Of a stretch of DNA of 64,000 nt, positions 27,601 through 39,600 are shown in pieces (within the stretch, counting starts at the first letter, position 1; every line of letters begins with the position of its first letter). The position numbers and the translations under genes were made by a program. The notes below the pieces were generated by a model that searched no databases, was not told the origin of the DNA, and was given only the letters and a program-made list of their open reading frames with translations. The stretch comes from Atrichornis clamosus (taxonomy: Eukaryota; Chordata; Aves; Passeriformes; Menuridae): NCBI GenBank assembly GCA_013400975.1, contig WBMZ01000255.1:25784-89783 (forward strand), given 5' to 3'.

Positions 27601-29195
27601 CCTTACTTATAGAACCATAAGCTCCTGCTAACCTGAAATCCCTCACATATGAAATGCACTTCAGTGGCCATTCTGCTCAGGAACAGTTCATCCTTGGGAA
27701 AATATTATTGCTGGAATGCTACGTGAGTCCACAGCTTAGAGCTGGAGGATGCATTTAAATTCTCTAAAGAGGCTTTAGGAATTCATAACAGCACTTGATC
27801 TCACCTTTGGGGAAGGGAATGTGGGGGGGTTTTGTGCTGCAACAGCTGAAAGCATTAATTGGCTGATCTTTTCACCAACAATTCATTGTATTTCATTACA
27901 TGCCTTTTATGTGTCTGTTCTGTTGCTTCAGTGCCTTGCTAAATATTTCCTAGCTGCAGCTTGGCATCCTTGAAAGAGGGAGAGGGGCTCCAGCAATCAC
28001 TCTGTTCCCAGAGAATGAAAGCAAAGTCAAAATTAAATGGGAAAACAACTGTCACCACAATGATAATCAAACTGCAGACTGCATTAGCATTTTTCCTCCA
28101 GAAGCTCTGGTATGAGGCAACAAGATGCACGTCTTTCCACAAAATAATTATGCTATAATGAGACTGTCTTAATGTGTTCAGAAAGAAAAACTGTTCTTAA
28201 GGCTGCGTAAATGGAAGTACAAAAGCAGAACAGGTAGCCTAAATGGCAGCTAGGCTTTGTATTTTCTTCCCCAGTCTGGAAAATGAGGATCAGTGTGATC
28301 ATGGTGAGATGCAAGTGTAAAATCCAGATCTGCATTTCAGGTTTTCCCTCAAGAGGTGGAGAATATACAGAAGAAAGCTTCTGATTCAGATTCATTTTGT
28401 AAAGGAAATGTGTAAGTCTCTGTCTGTTCACTCTGGTTTCAACAAGTAAATAACTTCAGCCTCACTGATCCCTGAGGAATGATGATTTACAACACTGGTA
28501 ATGTGCACTGAAGAAAAATACAACTTGTTCCTGAAAACCACTGATTAAAGTGATCATAGCAAAGCCAAGTAACTCAGGGGTTCCTCCTTTTATCACTCTT
28601 ACCTGCCTTACCCCTTGTTACTCCACTCAGCAGCACTGACTCCAAGGGGACTTGTCTGCAATGCTGATCAACACAATTCAGTCTTTGCAAACACTTGCCA
28701 GCGCCAAGGGATCTTCAGGTAATGCTTTTAGCAGAAATAATTTTAAGAAAATGAATTGCTAAAATATGAACTTCCACAGAGACAGCACCAGGAGAAAAAA
28801 TGACAAAACCATAGTGTACACTGCCTGTCCACTGGGAAGTACGAAGGGCAGGAGCTATTGAACCGGGAGGGAAGTACAGCCTGGCAGATCTGTTTAGTCC
28901 TGTCTCATCCACCACCGCTGCCTCAGTCTCTGCCAGGAGTCTGTCACAGGAGAGATCCTTGAAGAGCAAAAGCTCCTAGTGATGGAATCAAGCATTCCAT
29001 TCCCACTTGAACAATTGCAAATCTTTCTCCTTGTCTGTCTCCCCTCTCCTGTTGCCTTTCTGCGCTGCCCCTGGAATTGCGTGGAATGCTTTCCTCATTT
29101 CCTTCCATGTGTTACAGCCTTCAAGGAGAGCAAGGACCCCAACACAGAATGTATGGGGAACACTTCAAGAAGCCAGTCCATTTCACATCTAGAAA
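24676..29195. other. Intergenic sequence, no gene recognised
   Basis: No coding or RNA gene is supported. The longest frame (174 codons at 25399-25923) has no recognisable domain and a strong shadow frame on the other strand. No simple repeat longer than about 15 bases was noticed. Confidence 0.65.
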
Positions 29196-29365
29196 CTGAG
29201 AGTCACAGGAAATCTGGGCTAGAAGGAATTCAAGAGTGCCCCGTGTCCTTGTGAATCTCCCTGGCCTGGAGAGATTCCTTCACTGATGGATGCTGCGTGA
29301 CTCCCAGAAATCTACACTAACGCCGCCTCCAGTACAAATTTCTCCTCACATCTAACCTGAAAACA
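29196..29365 (-). mobile_element. Possible ancient CR1 remnant
   Basis: The right part ('aatttctcctcacatctaac') resembles the reverse complement of the CR1 'ggttagatattaggaaraatt' block. The left part ('gagtcacaggaaatctgggc', 'tagaaggaattcaagag') resembles the reverse complement of a decayed CR1 tail. The middle is too diverged to align by eye. Confidence 0.35.
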
Positions 29366-32300
29366 CTGCTTAGGTCCTCCATGGACACTGCAGCCTGTTT
29401 GGTCTCACTGCATCTGCTCTGCACACACACACAGTTTCTAAGTCCCTCCACAAACCCCACACTTTTTGCTGGTGGGCTCTTCCATCTCGCAGGGATCCAG
29501 CAAGCTGGAACCTGGAACGTGACCTGTTCGGATTAGAAACAGGGTGCAAATTCAAACAACACAGGTAGTTCAACAACTGTGGCAATTTACCACAGGCTGT
29601 GCTGGCGTCAGTGATGGACAGGTTGAAATTAGGGTACCGGATGTTTTTAAATGATTACTGCGTTTCAAAAAGGAATTAATTCAGAAGCATCCTCCACTTA
29701 GTGCTTACCCTGTATTACTGTGCTATATTATCCTATAATTGGCTGTTAGGTCAGGATTGCAACCTAGCAGGTTCCTCTTCCTTGCCTAATTAGCGTTTCT
29801 TCCTCTTTGCTCAGTGCAGGACTTGTTTTCTTCCCCCTACAGATCTCCTTTTCCTGTGAACACCATCTCACAACGCAAATGTATTCCCTCTCCCTCGGAC
29901 AGTCCAGCCCTTCACATGCAGAAGAGCTGCTGTTTGCCCAAGTGGGCTGACATGAAGCTTCTAACAAAACGAGCTGTTCAGTCTGACGAGCTCGAGGCAG
30001 TCGGAGTGTTTCAAACTTGGCAGCGCAGCCAATTCACTGCTCAGACACTGTACATTTCCCTCCTGTCTGATCTGCAGCCCTGCAGTGACAAGAGTCATTC
30101 GCCCTCCCCTCCTCTTCAACCGTGGACTTTCCTGGGGCCGAGCCAACACACGGCACTGCACAGAGGTGTGCCACGTGAAGGCCTGGCTCCTGCCACGACA
30201 AATCCTCCCCTACAGCACAGCAAATCTGCTCCTCTCCACCCCGGGCCCGGCTCTTGGCTTACACAGGGTGCAAGTTCCTCAGAGCACAAGCACTGTCTGT
30301 CCTCAGCTGAGTGGAGTACCTGTAAATCCACGGGGCGAGAGCCAAAACACAGCATCACCCTCATCACCGTGCAAACCTCTTATCTCTCGAGCACCCTCAG
30401 CTAGGCTCAACCAACTTCATCCTGTATCTTGGCCTCAAAAACGTGGCTTATTTCTCAGCCCAGCCAGTTGTCCTGCTCTTGCAAAATCTGGTGTCAAGGC
30501 CAGCAGAATCTGGCTCCCCATGTGAGGCCACACATGAGTATTGTACCATGTCCTGGACAGAGCAGTGTCAGAAACACTGGACAACATCAAACTGGAACGG
30601 AAACAGGGACAAACTGGAAGGATTTGCAGAAACTCCAAATTAAACCAGACTGAGATGTCTGTCACAATGCATTAGGGAAGATTAAAAGAGTTGGTCTGCA
30701 TGGCTTGGCTGAACAGCACAATCCAACAGCAATAGCCTGGACTCAGAGGAAGATGAGAAACTGCACCCTCATACAGGGAATGGGCATTAGAGGTAATGAG
30801 GCGACACTAGTTTGGACAATGAGAGCTATTTCAAACGTTAGGAATGAGATGCAGTACCCAGTTCACCTATATCTACACACAAATTTGTAGAGCACGGTAG
30901 GCAGCTTGACCTTCCCTTGCTACTTCCAGAGCAAACAGAGCAAGGACCTGCTGGGAGTGCCCTGCCCCAGGCACCACTGCATATCCCACAGTGTCCTGCA
31001 AGGACATTATTTACCCCAGGTAGGACACAGAGGTCTTTGCAGCTTCCTCCTTAGGATGGCTTCAGGTTTATATGGTGAGGCACTACAATGGATTGTTGCA
31101 TTAAAGCTGGCAACATGGGCAAAAAGGAGTGTAGATCCCAGAGCACACGGCACTTCTGCTCTTCCGAGGACCACACTCTTTCCAACAGACATGGACGTGG
31201 CTTACCCAAACAACTCAAACTTTTACTGGCCCCAGGAGCAGGGAAATCAGATCAGATCAGCCTCTGATTTCCTCTGCTTTCACAGCACAAGCAAGTATGC
31301 AAAGAAGTAAGATGACATTTGGCTTCTTGCAGAGAACAGCAGATAATTTAGGGAGATTAAATGACAGCTTCGTCTCCCTTCCCGTGCAGGGAAACCATCT
31401 TTGCCCAGCTGGGCAGGAACCTGGCTCGGCTGGAATGATGCTGCTCGAGCGCCTCACTGTGGATCTGAGCTCCTCTTCCTCCCCCTCACGGCCTCCTCCA
31501 TCCCCCAACTGATTTTTGTACTTTATTTTACTTTTTTAAAATATAGAGCCAAATTGCTTCTATTATACCCAGGCAGCATCTCTGAGTTCACTGAACTTGG
31601 CACTGAGCTAGGAGTTGGCCCAGCCAGAACTCGTACAGTTTCATCTTTTGATGGTGATATAAATATATATGATACCACTCAAGGCCTTTCTGTAGTTTCC
31701 AGCAGCAGAATAGCTGGAATTGGAACAGACCCACAGCTGCCTAGGGCTCACGGAGTGACCGGGAATGAAAGCATCGCTGCCAAGGGCATTGTCTTTGAAA
31801 CAGGCAATCAGGTGCCTGTGTTTGTCTCCAGAACGTGCTGTGGAGCTCAGCACAGAGCTCCATCACCAACACACATGTCGACACACGGATCATGCCAATT
31901 TTTCTGTATCCCTCGAAGAAGCAGGAAACAAATGTTCTCCTGCTGAAATCATGAGTTAAAACAAAGGCTCTTCATCAGCCTCCTGCAGCTGCTTGTTGTT
32001 TTCCTTTCTCTGTGGAGCCTGCCAGCTCCTGGTTATCTTGGCCAAGCACATGATTAGAATCTTAGAGCAAATTCTAACTGCAAACAAACAAGTACATCTT
32101 CAGATGAATACACACAAACTGGTGGATGCACAGTTCGTCTAACTGTCCAGCAGATCCTGCCCTGCCTCTTCTGATGCTAGGCGAGCCCTGCTCCTCTTCT
32201 GGACGGAAAGCAGATGGGGTAGGATTAAGAGCACAGATCCCCAGGCCCTTTACATCTGCACAAATAGCAAGAACTAGACCCAGTGCTGTTTGAGGGGCCA

Positions 32301-33490
32301 CGTATTAGTTGTGCTGGCTTTCTACAGCTTGGGAAGCAATGCAGGAATAAGAATTCCTGCTCTGAGTAATCCCCCATGCCTGGCTATGGCAGAAGGCCCA
32401 TTGTTTCTGAAAGTACCACAGAAACAAAATAATTAAGTTGTATGGCCACCACAGCAAGGACAGCAGGAAGGATCAAGGACTGCTCCTTGTTCACTTCAGT
32501 GCTGAACCAGGTGGCTCAGTTTAAATGGGCATCGAGGCTGGCTGCAGCTCACCCGCTTGACTTGGTGCTGAGGCAGATGGCAAGTGCTCACACCACACAG
32601 TCCCAATGTCCGTAACAATCAGATGAGCTGTGAAGCTGTAATCTGTGGCAGATGGAAAATGACAGCACAAAAGCTTTTACTACAGTCCTCAGAGCCCCTC
32701 ACAAAAGTAGCAAATAGGAAGGTTCAATTCAAATAGCTTGTCCTTCTCCAGAGCAACGCCAGGCATCTGAGACTGTGAAACAATTAGAATGCTTCTCCCT
32801 TTTCCTACCTCCCCAACAGACTGGCTGACTTTATTTCCAGAGGATGAGCTGAAACCTCTCATCAAAACTCAGCCCAAAACAAGACAACTTGCTATGAAAA
32901 ACTGAAATGGGACTTTGGCACGGGAGCATCTACACAGCTCAGTCTGTGCTGAATCCCTGGCACCCCACGTTGATGCTCTGCTGAACCTCTGTGGGAGGCA
33001 CTAGAGGGAGACCTGGGGGGAAAAACCTCCCCCATGCACACAGATTGGAGTGATTCCTGGCAGATTTGTCAGCTTCCTTGTGGGTTAGGCAGTCATCCTG
33101 AAAGCACAATCAGTTGTAAAAAGACTGAAGCTTTCTCATGGGGTTTCCAGGCTGCAATTCCTAGGCAGTCTTATCCCAAAACTGCCTGCTTTGAAGTCAA
33201 AAGAAACAACCAGACTGCAGAGCGTCCTGTGTCAGGCCTGTCACACTCTGCAGTGTCACTGCTGCTTAGCACTGCTTTGCTTTGGGGGATGACACCTCCA
33301 CGGCCAATTTGCTGCCTGCTTTGAAAGGACCAGGCCTCTTGTTAAGCACAAGGGTGCTGCTGGCTGCCCACCTGGGGAGGAGCAGAAGATGAGACCCACT
33401 GGTGAGCCCCAGCAACACAAGGACAGAACATCAGAGCTTGACAAAATGCCAGTCCTATGAAGAGCAAGAGACTTTTAATGGAAGAAAGGC
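29366..33490. other. Intergenic sequence downstream of WDR93
   Basis: No gene is recognised. Frames of 196 codons (29814-30404) and 181 codons (31401-31946) have no domain signature and no splice-compatible neighbours. This stretch lies beyond the 3' end of the minus-strand WDR93. Confidence 0.65.
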
Positions 33491-33496
33491 TTTATT
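33491..33496 (-). promoter_or_regulatory. Poly(A) signal AATAAA of WDR93
   Basis: TTTATT on the plus strand reads AATAAA on the minus strand, about 160 bases downstream of the WDR93 stop codon. That is a plausible end for a short 3' UTR. Confidence 0.7.
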
Positions 33497-33656
33497 AAGG
33501 ACCACTGTATAAATGTAACATACTATATTGCTGTGATGCTCCAGGTCTCTTGGAGACAGATCATTTGAATAGAGTGTCTATCAAAATGTCAGTGCTGGAT
33601 CATGGGTCTGAAGGATTGTGATAGAGCAGAGCCTGGCCCTCAGGATGCAAGGCTGG

Positions 33657-36600
33657 CTACTGCTTCTTCTGTCCCTTCACTTTCTCTCTCTCCTTGTCCA
33701 TGGCAGCTGCCTGTGCCTGCAGACAATCCCAGTATTCATGCCCTTCCAGTTCCAGCAGGATCTGCTCCCTAAAAATGGAGGAAAAAAGATGGTTAAAAGC
33801 AAAACAGTCCCTGATATTCCCCTGGTGCTCAGACAATTCCCCCAAGGGCCCCTGGGGCTCACTACAAATTAAGTAGTTTGACTTTTTGTGTCCAAAAACC
33901 CTTGGTGATTCCCTCATGCCAACCAATACTCAAGTTTACCATTCCTCACAGCAATGACCTCTGAATTTCTTCTTGCCTGTACCCTCTGTAGACACAGGTC
34001 TCACTGCAGTTGTGTTTGCACTGCTCTGCTTCAGCTCTCAGTTCCCAGGGAGCAAGATATCCCTGGAGGTGGTGTCTCCCCGGCTTTTCTGGTATAAGGC
34101 CGACAAGAGTCTCCTCTCCAGCTTTATGGTGGCTGGTAGCATAGGATGAAACTTTTCTGCAGTTAACTACTCAGACATCACCACAGGATTCACCCTGGAG
34201 ACAAGGAATTAGGGACGGCTACCGGGTCACATGTGCTGTAAGGTCATACCTGCACCCACCTGTGCCGTTTCAAATTGGAGAATTAAGGCGTAGTGAAAAG
34301 AAGGTACAAAACATTGACACGGATCTGGCTCCAGGAATTCAAGGCAAAGGACCCCAAAAAGAGATGTCACAGTGCCATCTAGTGATGGCATCAACGCAAT
34401 GCATCAGCTAAACTGCAGCCTCGGCCCGAGGCTGCCGGGGACCTCCTCCAACCCAGGAACCTCCGACACAAACCCACTCAAACACCAAATGAACTCGGAA
34501 ATGGAGGAGAGGAGAGAGGTGCAAAGGGATCCCAGCTCTGCCTGGCTGTGGGATCAAAAGAAAAGTGCAAACACGTAAGGATCATATTCCCTGACAAGCC
34601 CGCACAATCTGTGTTGCACAAAAACACATTAGAACTTGCAAGCCCTCTCTACCTGGAATGACAAGCCTGCCCCAGGCATCCTGACTTACAGCTGAAGCTG
34701 TTCTAGGAAGGACAGAAGGGAGAGGAGGAAGGGTTCTGGGTGGCTGTCAGGAGTCCAGCTGCCTGCAAATTAACCTTACTCAGACACAAATCTGTCACAG
34801 CACACTGAACAACCCAGAAGCTGCAGGGTGAGACCTTGCATGAACTCAGCAATACCACAGTTTAGAATAATGCAGGTGCACCTACCTCTCAGGCACAAGC
34901 AGAAACCTATCACGTAAGAAAATGTTGCATCTCTCAATCCATGGCAGGTCCTGCAAGGACTTGAGAGGCAAATCTGGTTTCTTTGGGAAAGCCTCCTTCA
35001 GTGGGTAGGAATTGAAGTCGAAAAGGAAGATGTTGCTGTGAGTGGCTTTGCCCTGGTCCAATTCACCTGCCTGCTGCTGCTCATCTCCTAGACAGAAACA
35101 AGAACAGTGAGCTACTGCATCAAAAGTCATCCAATAGGAACTATCAAGGATCAGTGCACAGCTGAATGAATCCACTATCTACAACCACTCCAAGGTGCCA
35201 CTCACCTCGAAGCAGCAAGCAGCAATTCCCACTATCCACTGTGAACACTGGCTGCCAGGGGGATGCTACAGCATGAGAAGGGGGGATACAGAAGCAGTAA
35301 ACAGTCTGTGACGTGTCGGTGTTCATCAGGGACACTGTGCCATCCCAGGAGAAGATCAGCACCTGAAGCAGCAAAACTGACACTTAGAAATAGAAGTAAA
35401 AGAATTGAAAAACATTTTCTGGAAAGGACTTTGGATGACATTCAGGACTTCTTCACATCCCCAACTATGATGCTAGTTGCTTTGCCTGCCCCGTAGTCAT
35501 AGGGCCACAGCAAATCAAGAACTTGGGAGGGGGAACTTGGACTGAAAATGCTGGAGGTTGGGATTGGAAAAGGGCAACAGGGCACATTAGGAATGAGGTA
35601 GATCCAGCCTTCTCCATGGCAGCTATGGTGAGTGGCTTTTAGTCCTTTCCTCCTTATGCCTGAAAACTTCCTGAGGCCACTTGAAAGGTCTGGCTGGACT
35701 TGTGTTCATAACTTCCTCACCTGCCCTCTCATATTTACCCCTCATGCCTGAAGCTTCATGGCTGAACCCTCTCACCTCTCAGCTGGACCTGTCCATGTGC
35801 AGGGGCCTCCAGTGCCTCCCACCTCAGTGGCCAATTAGAGGGCACGGGTGCAAGGGGATACTGAGTAAGAGCATGGAACAGAAATCCTTTGAGCGCTACC
35901 AGCTACACACAGACCTGTAACTGGTGCAGGAAGTTCTCAAGATAAAAATATCTGGAGTCTGGGAAAGGATGTGAGGGCAGAACCATATCTGATTGCCTTG
36001 TTCTTTATGTTTTAGGCACACAGTTACAGTCCTTACTGGAAACAAGATCCTAGCACAGCTGGGCATGTGTTCTCAGCCAGTTCTTAAGAGATCTGGAAGT
36101 AATACTCACTGCACCAGGGAAGGCCAGGACAGACACCACTGCACTGACAGCAAGATTTGGATCTTTAGGCCTGTGAAAGAGACACAGGTTTATGTTGCTG
36201 TTGCATGTACCTGGCACGTGCTGGGAGGCTGTGATAATGACAATGGCAGTTTGTAGCATGCTGGCTGGCATAAAGACCCCGCCAAGCCCCTGCCTCATAG
36301 AGACAAAACCTGTCTCCTCCTGGGCAGGAACTCCCAAGGCCCATCCCTGTGCAAACCTGCCTAGGAACTACATTGGAGGTACAAATCCCCTGCCTGCCAT
36401 GGAGGCATGAATCCATAGTCTTCAGAGCAGCAGCTTCCCTTCTCCTCAAATCAAGGGGACAAGTGAACACAAAAATGATAGAAAGATGGTAAGAAATGTT
36501 TATTCTGACTTCTGGGGGGAAGTTACTCTCTCAAGGGCAGAAGAGAGAAAAAAAAATTCCCTTGGGTACCTGGCAGAGACACAAGTAGTTCAACATCAGC

Positions 36601-39600
36601 CCTGGAGCTGTGCTACAGGTATTTGTGTTCTGGTGCAAAGAAGAACCCAGAAATACCCCTAACTCTGGCATAACCTTTGGATTTTAGCCCTAGCAAAACC
36701 ATACTTGCTGCTGACAGCAGCATGGCAGAGCCATCTGGGTAAAAACAGGAGGAAGTTCTCTACTCCACAGAAATCTGGGGCTTCCCGTTAGACCACTGTA
36801 ACCACGGCTCCTTTGGCTGGAGTGAGGTCTGTCGGAGTCTACCTCACCTGTCTGCCAGGAGTGTGATGCTGGACTTCCCGGCCCTGGGTGCTTTCACCAA
36901 ATAGAAAGAGCTGTCTGTGCATAGCACTAGAAGCTGCAAGATGGAACAGACAGGATCTGTACCAGGACAAGGTGTCTCATCACTGGCAGCTGCAGAAGCA
37001 CACAGAAAGTGGATACTACGGATGGAACGTTCCTCTAGAATGGCAGTCACAGACAGTGGGTATCCTGAGGAAGGAAGGAAAAAGGAACTGACAATTTATC
37101 CAAGGAAAGCTTAGTTTGGACTGTGGTCTGCTGAGAGGGAGCAGCCACCAGAACAAGCTAGATGGCAGAAGAAGATTCTTCTGCCAGGAGAGTCCTTGCA
37201 TCATGGCAGGATGACACGAGCACTGATGGCAGCCTGAACTGTGATGCCACAACAGTCTCAAAGATGGCCTGAGAGTGCAGTGGCAAAGCAGTGACTGTCA
37301 CTGTCCCACAGCTCGGGGCAAGACTGCCATCAGTCCTTGCTGCAGCAGTTCCAGCCATGCATTGCCATGGATGGGAATGGTTCTGCAAGGGCCAGGGCAG
37401 TCACTGCACTGGCAACCTCTGGCCAAGCATCCAATGGACTACTGAAGTATTTTCAGATTTGCTTGTAAACTCAGTTCCAGACCCTTGTTCACACCAAGCC
37501 AGAGCCACAAATTCCTAGGGAAGGGCACAGTTTATCCACGGTGATCCCAATACACAGTCTCAAAGAGCAAGCTCACCTAGGTATTTATCCCAAATAGTTA
37601 TTGTTGCATCTTCACCTGCCAGTGCCAGGTACCTGGAGCAGGAACTGACAGCAGAGCATGCAATCGGGGCTGCACATGGCCACACAACATCAGGTTTCAG
37701 ATCAGAATCTAAGCAGAATGACATGAAGAGAGACAACTGTAAGAAGGTGCAGAGCATTCTCTCTCAAGGTACTAGCATCCATTTGCCCCATAAAACATGC
37801 ACCCTTCTGCAATCTCCTGCCAGAGTGGCTTCACTAAAAACACTGCCAGCCTGTGCCCAGCACAGAGCCCCACAATCCAAATGCCAGCCTAACCCACAAG
37901 ATGTGAGTCAGCTCTCCTCCCAATTTCTCAGTTCCCTGAATCATGAAGACCTGGCAGAATGACAGCCACTGGCCACAGAACACACCCGCTCCCCACAGAG
38001 TACTTTGCTAGAGAAGGCAAGGCTTTCTTACCCACTTTCTCCTTGAGTGGATGGTTAAGTAAGTACAAGCAGAAATTGTGGTTTCCATCCCAGTGTACAC
38101 CAATGCCAACTGGAATATCTGGTACAGACAAGGAGATGACAAAAGAAAAGGAGACTGGGGACAAAGAAGGGAACAATCCAGGACACCAAAATACCATTGG
38201 AAAGCTCTCATTAGAGCTCTTATGGCTCCCCTTATAGAAACTCTGCTCACACAGAAACTAAACCAGAACAACCTGTCCCGTTGTTTGTTATTTTTATCTT
38301 GCCTATGTGTCTCCTTTTTCTTTTTCTCTGGGGGTTGTTGGGGTTCCTTTTTTCAGGGGAGAGGTTGTGGGGTTTTTTTAAACTATGGAGATAAGTTTCT
38401 TTACTCCATGCTGGTAACTGACTTATAAGTCTTAGGGCTGACAGTTTTACCCAGGCTTATGTCCTTGGATATGGAATTTACAGAGTGGATGCAAGCCAGA
38501 CCCATTGAGCTCTCACTGGAGCTCAATGTCATGCAACGATGTGCTTCATAGATTAAGAGCTTTTTGCCTTTGGATTACCTGGTACATTCATTTCGGGTCC
38601 CACCAGGATCCGGCTAGGCAGGAGGAAATGAAAGGTAGCATGTCTGAAAAAAGGACAAATATATGTAAGAAAAAGGCTTTGAGAAGTAGGCAGCACTGGG
38701 ACAAGACCTGGAATGGCTCCAGTCCCCTGCCCTGAAGCACTGGGATGATGGAAGCAATGCTAAGGCAGAAGCTTCCATCTGCAGGTGATAAGTGCCCTGT
38801 GTTGATGACTCATGGACTGAAATCCTGGTTGATGCTCCCACTCACCTGGGGATCTCCTCCTTGATCACACCCTCGGCCTCCAGATATTCCCGGTAAGTGC
38901 TACGGAAGATTGCCTCCTGCAGCTCCCACTGGGAATCCTTGATTAAATGGTTGTACCCCAAGCCAAGCATGCTGTCGTCATCCACTTCCTTCAAGGCATC
39001 CAAAGGGCCTTTAAAATGAGTGCCTGGAATGGGAACACAAAGGAAAAAGGCACAACCCTAGAGAAGTAGACACCATGGAGGCATTTTGAGCATCCCCTCC
39101 TTCAGGGTGGCATTGTCTTGAAGCAGAACACACTTCATCTTCTCTGGGGCTTTCCATATCACTAGTCCATTTTCCAGTATTTGAAGGCAAGGATTAGGGC
39201 AAGACTTCTGAGGACCCTGCTCACCTTGCCTTTCTGTGGCATTTTCCCAGCATAAAGTCTGTTCCCACCTCATCCTTGGCATTTTTCTATAAATCCAGGA
39301 CTCAGAGTGATGAACTAGGGGTGCTGTTAGGATCTAGGAAGCAACCTCCTTCCTCTCCAATGACACTGAAGTCAAGGGCGTATGTCACCCACTTTGAGAC
39401 AGCCTGAAGTATTTTGTGCTGGCAAAGGTGACATGTGAGATGGTGTGGTAGGAAGCACCTCCCACAACAGGATTGCATGTAACTAGAACGACAGGTCAGG
39501 AAGGGACAGGGAGCACGTTACTGAGACTTTCTGACCTGTTCTGTATTTATGGGGCCATGATTCCTTTGCCACCTGAAGCAGGCTGCAGGCTGGACATAGA

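Noticed and set aside
29814..30404. 196-codon plus frame
   Set aside because: The proline/serine-rich translation has no domain and sits in gene-free sequence without splice signals in phase.
38119..38150. Extending the WDR93 exon 38032-38118 upstream to the CCCCAG acceptor
   Set aside because: The frame is open and looks hydrophobic, but phase does not fit the previous exon, whereas the 35-base exon plus the nearer acceptor fits exactly.
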